From Rhynchopus sp. YZ270_cl-10 (lineage: Eukaryota > Euglenozoa > Diplonemea > Diplonemida > Diplonemidae), in the NCBI GenBank assembly GCA_964035575.1, contig OZ037840.1:496001-560000 (forward strand): DNA of 64,000 nucleotides, read 5' to 3'. Below the pieces are notes generated by a model that was given only the letters and a program-made list of their open reading frames with translations, did not search any database and was not told the origin of the DNA. The position numbers and the translations under genes were made by a program. Each line of letters begins with the position of its first letter. The first letter of the stretch is position 1. This document shows, one piece after another, positions 63,601-64,000 of the stretch.

Positions 63601-63655
63601 GGCTGGCATCGTACAGTGGGTCAGTTGGAGGTGCCTGCAGCAAATAGGCGTGCTC
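63601..63655 (+). repeat. Dispersed module E, copy 5
   Basis: GGCTGGCATCGTACAGTGGG..GGTGCCTGCAGCAAATAGGC. Confidence 0.75.
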
Positions 63656-63890
63656 TCTCTCTCTTTTTGGTTGGTGACAAATCACAAGAGAGTCTTGTAG
63701 CTCAAAAGCCTTTTGATATTTTTTTTTTTTTCTGTTGGTATCCCCTTCTTTTTTTCGCACATCTTTTTCTTATCTTTCAATTGAAATATCTTAATCTTGT
63801 TTATCTCATGCACGACGTACAAGACCTTGTGCAAATCCAAATGAATTCCCCCAAAATAACATAAGGGTAAAAAGGAGTCTAGCATCTAAC

Positions 63891-63980
63891 ACTGCAAAAG
63901 CGTACTCCTTATAGTCCCTCTCTTTTAAGGATCCTGTGAAAGAAAAATCCTGGCTTGCTATTCTAGTGATAGTAGTCTTT
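63891..63980 (+). repeat. Dispersed module B, copy 8
   Basis: Duplicate of copy 6 (52281). Confidence 0.8.
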
Positions 63981-64000
63981 TATCAATTTTTTTATCTGCT

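Larger units (their letters stand above)
63148..64000. other. MATE-2 3' flank, duplicate of 51515-52376
   Basis: Colinear with the MATE-1 flank except for a ~215-bp insertion (about 63204-63417) and the absence of the module P and C segments. No gene. Confidence 0.75.

Overview
This is nuclear DNA from a microbial eukaryote. The intact genes are GC-rich and carry no ribosome-binding sites or operon packing. One gene clearly has spliceosomal introns. The DNA between genes is AT-rich, full of homopolymers and crowded with small repeats. I cannot name the organism. A flagellate of the Euglenozoa (bodonid or diplonemid type) is my best guess, with low confidence. It rests on the gene style (TM nucleotide-cyclase-like protein, large surface protein with mucin-like linker, FL..C..L..VDLS leucine-rich repeats) and on C-rich AG sites just upstream of several ATGs that resemble spliced-leader acceptors.

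All intact genes lie on the plus strand and are far apart. They are: a membrane protein with a degenerate class III cyclase domain (1742-3526); a secreted WD40 / mucin linker / multi-TM protein (14086-16776); a ubiquitin-like (Ubl) plus beta-propeller protein (21688-23076); a six-exon Ubl protein with two modules resembling the dynein microtubule-binding domain (24971-28642); a Ubl plus leucine-rich-repeat protein (44294-45241); and two nearly identical MATE transporters (49476-51059, 61564-63147). A short Ubl-like ORF (60767-60976) and a minus-strand EGF-like exon (45273-45621) look partial. I see no tRNA, rRNA or CRISPR array.

The rest is repeats and relics. A broken tyrosine-recombinase retrotransposon (DIRS/VIPER type) occupies about 35.9-39.4 kb, with a small inverted-repeat element nested in it. 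hAT transposase relics lie near 34 and 57.4 kb. Many short inverted-repeat elements are present, including a Tc1/mariner-like one with TA duplication directly behind the cyclase gene and a hAT-like one with an 8-bp duplication at 52.7-53.3 kb. Tandem arrays include a 1-kb, near-perfect 8-bp satellite (11.07-12.10 kb), a 9-bp array and a 10-bp array containing TTAGGG. G-rich segmental-duplication blocks recur at 32.5-33.5, 42.2-44.1, 48.6-49.3 and 61.3-61.5 kb, three times just upstream of a gene.

Ten families of dispersed modules (called A, B, C, D, E, H, I, J, P and T here), about 45 copies in all, occur only in plus orientation, the same as every intact gene. Several also make up the introns of the 24971-28642 gene. 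The TIR-bearing elements, in contrast, occur both ways. This strand lock, and the Ubl-headed protein set with its dynein-MTBD-like member, are the two observations I consider most worth following.
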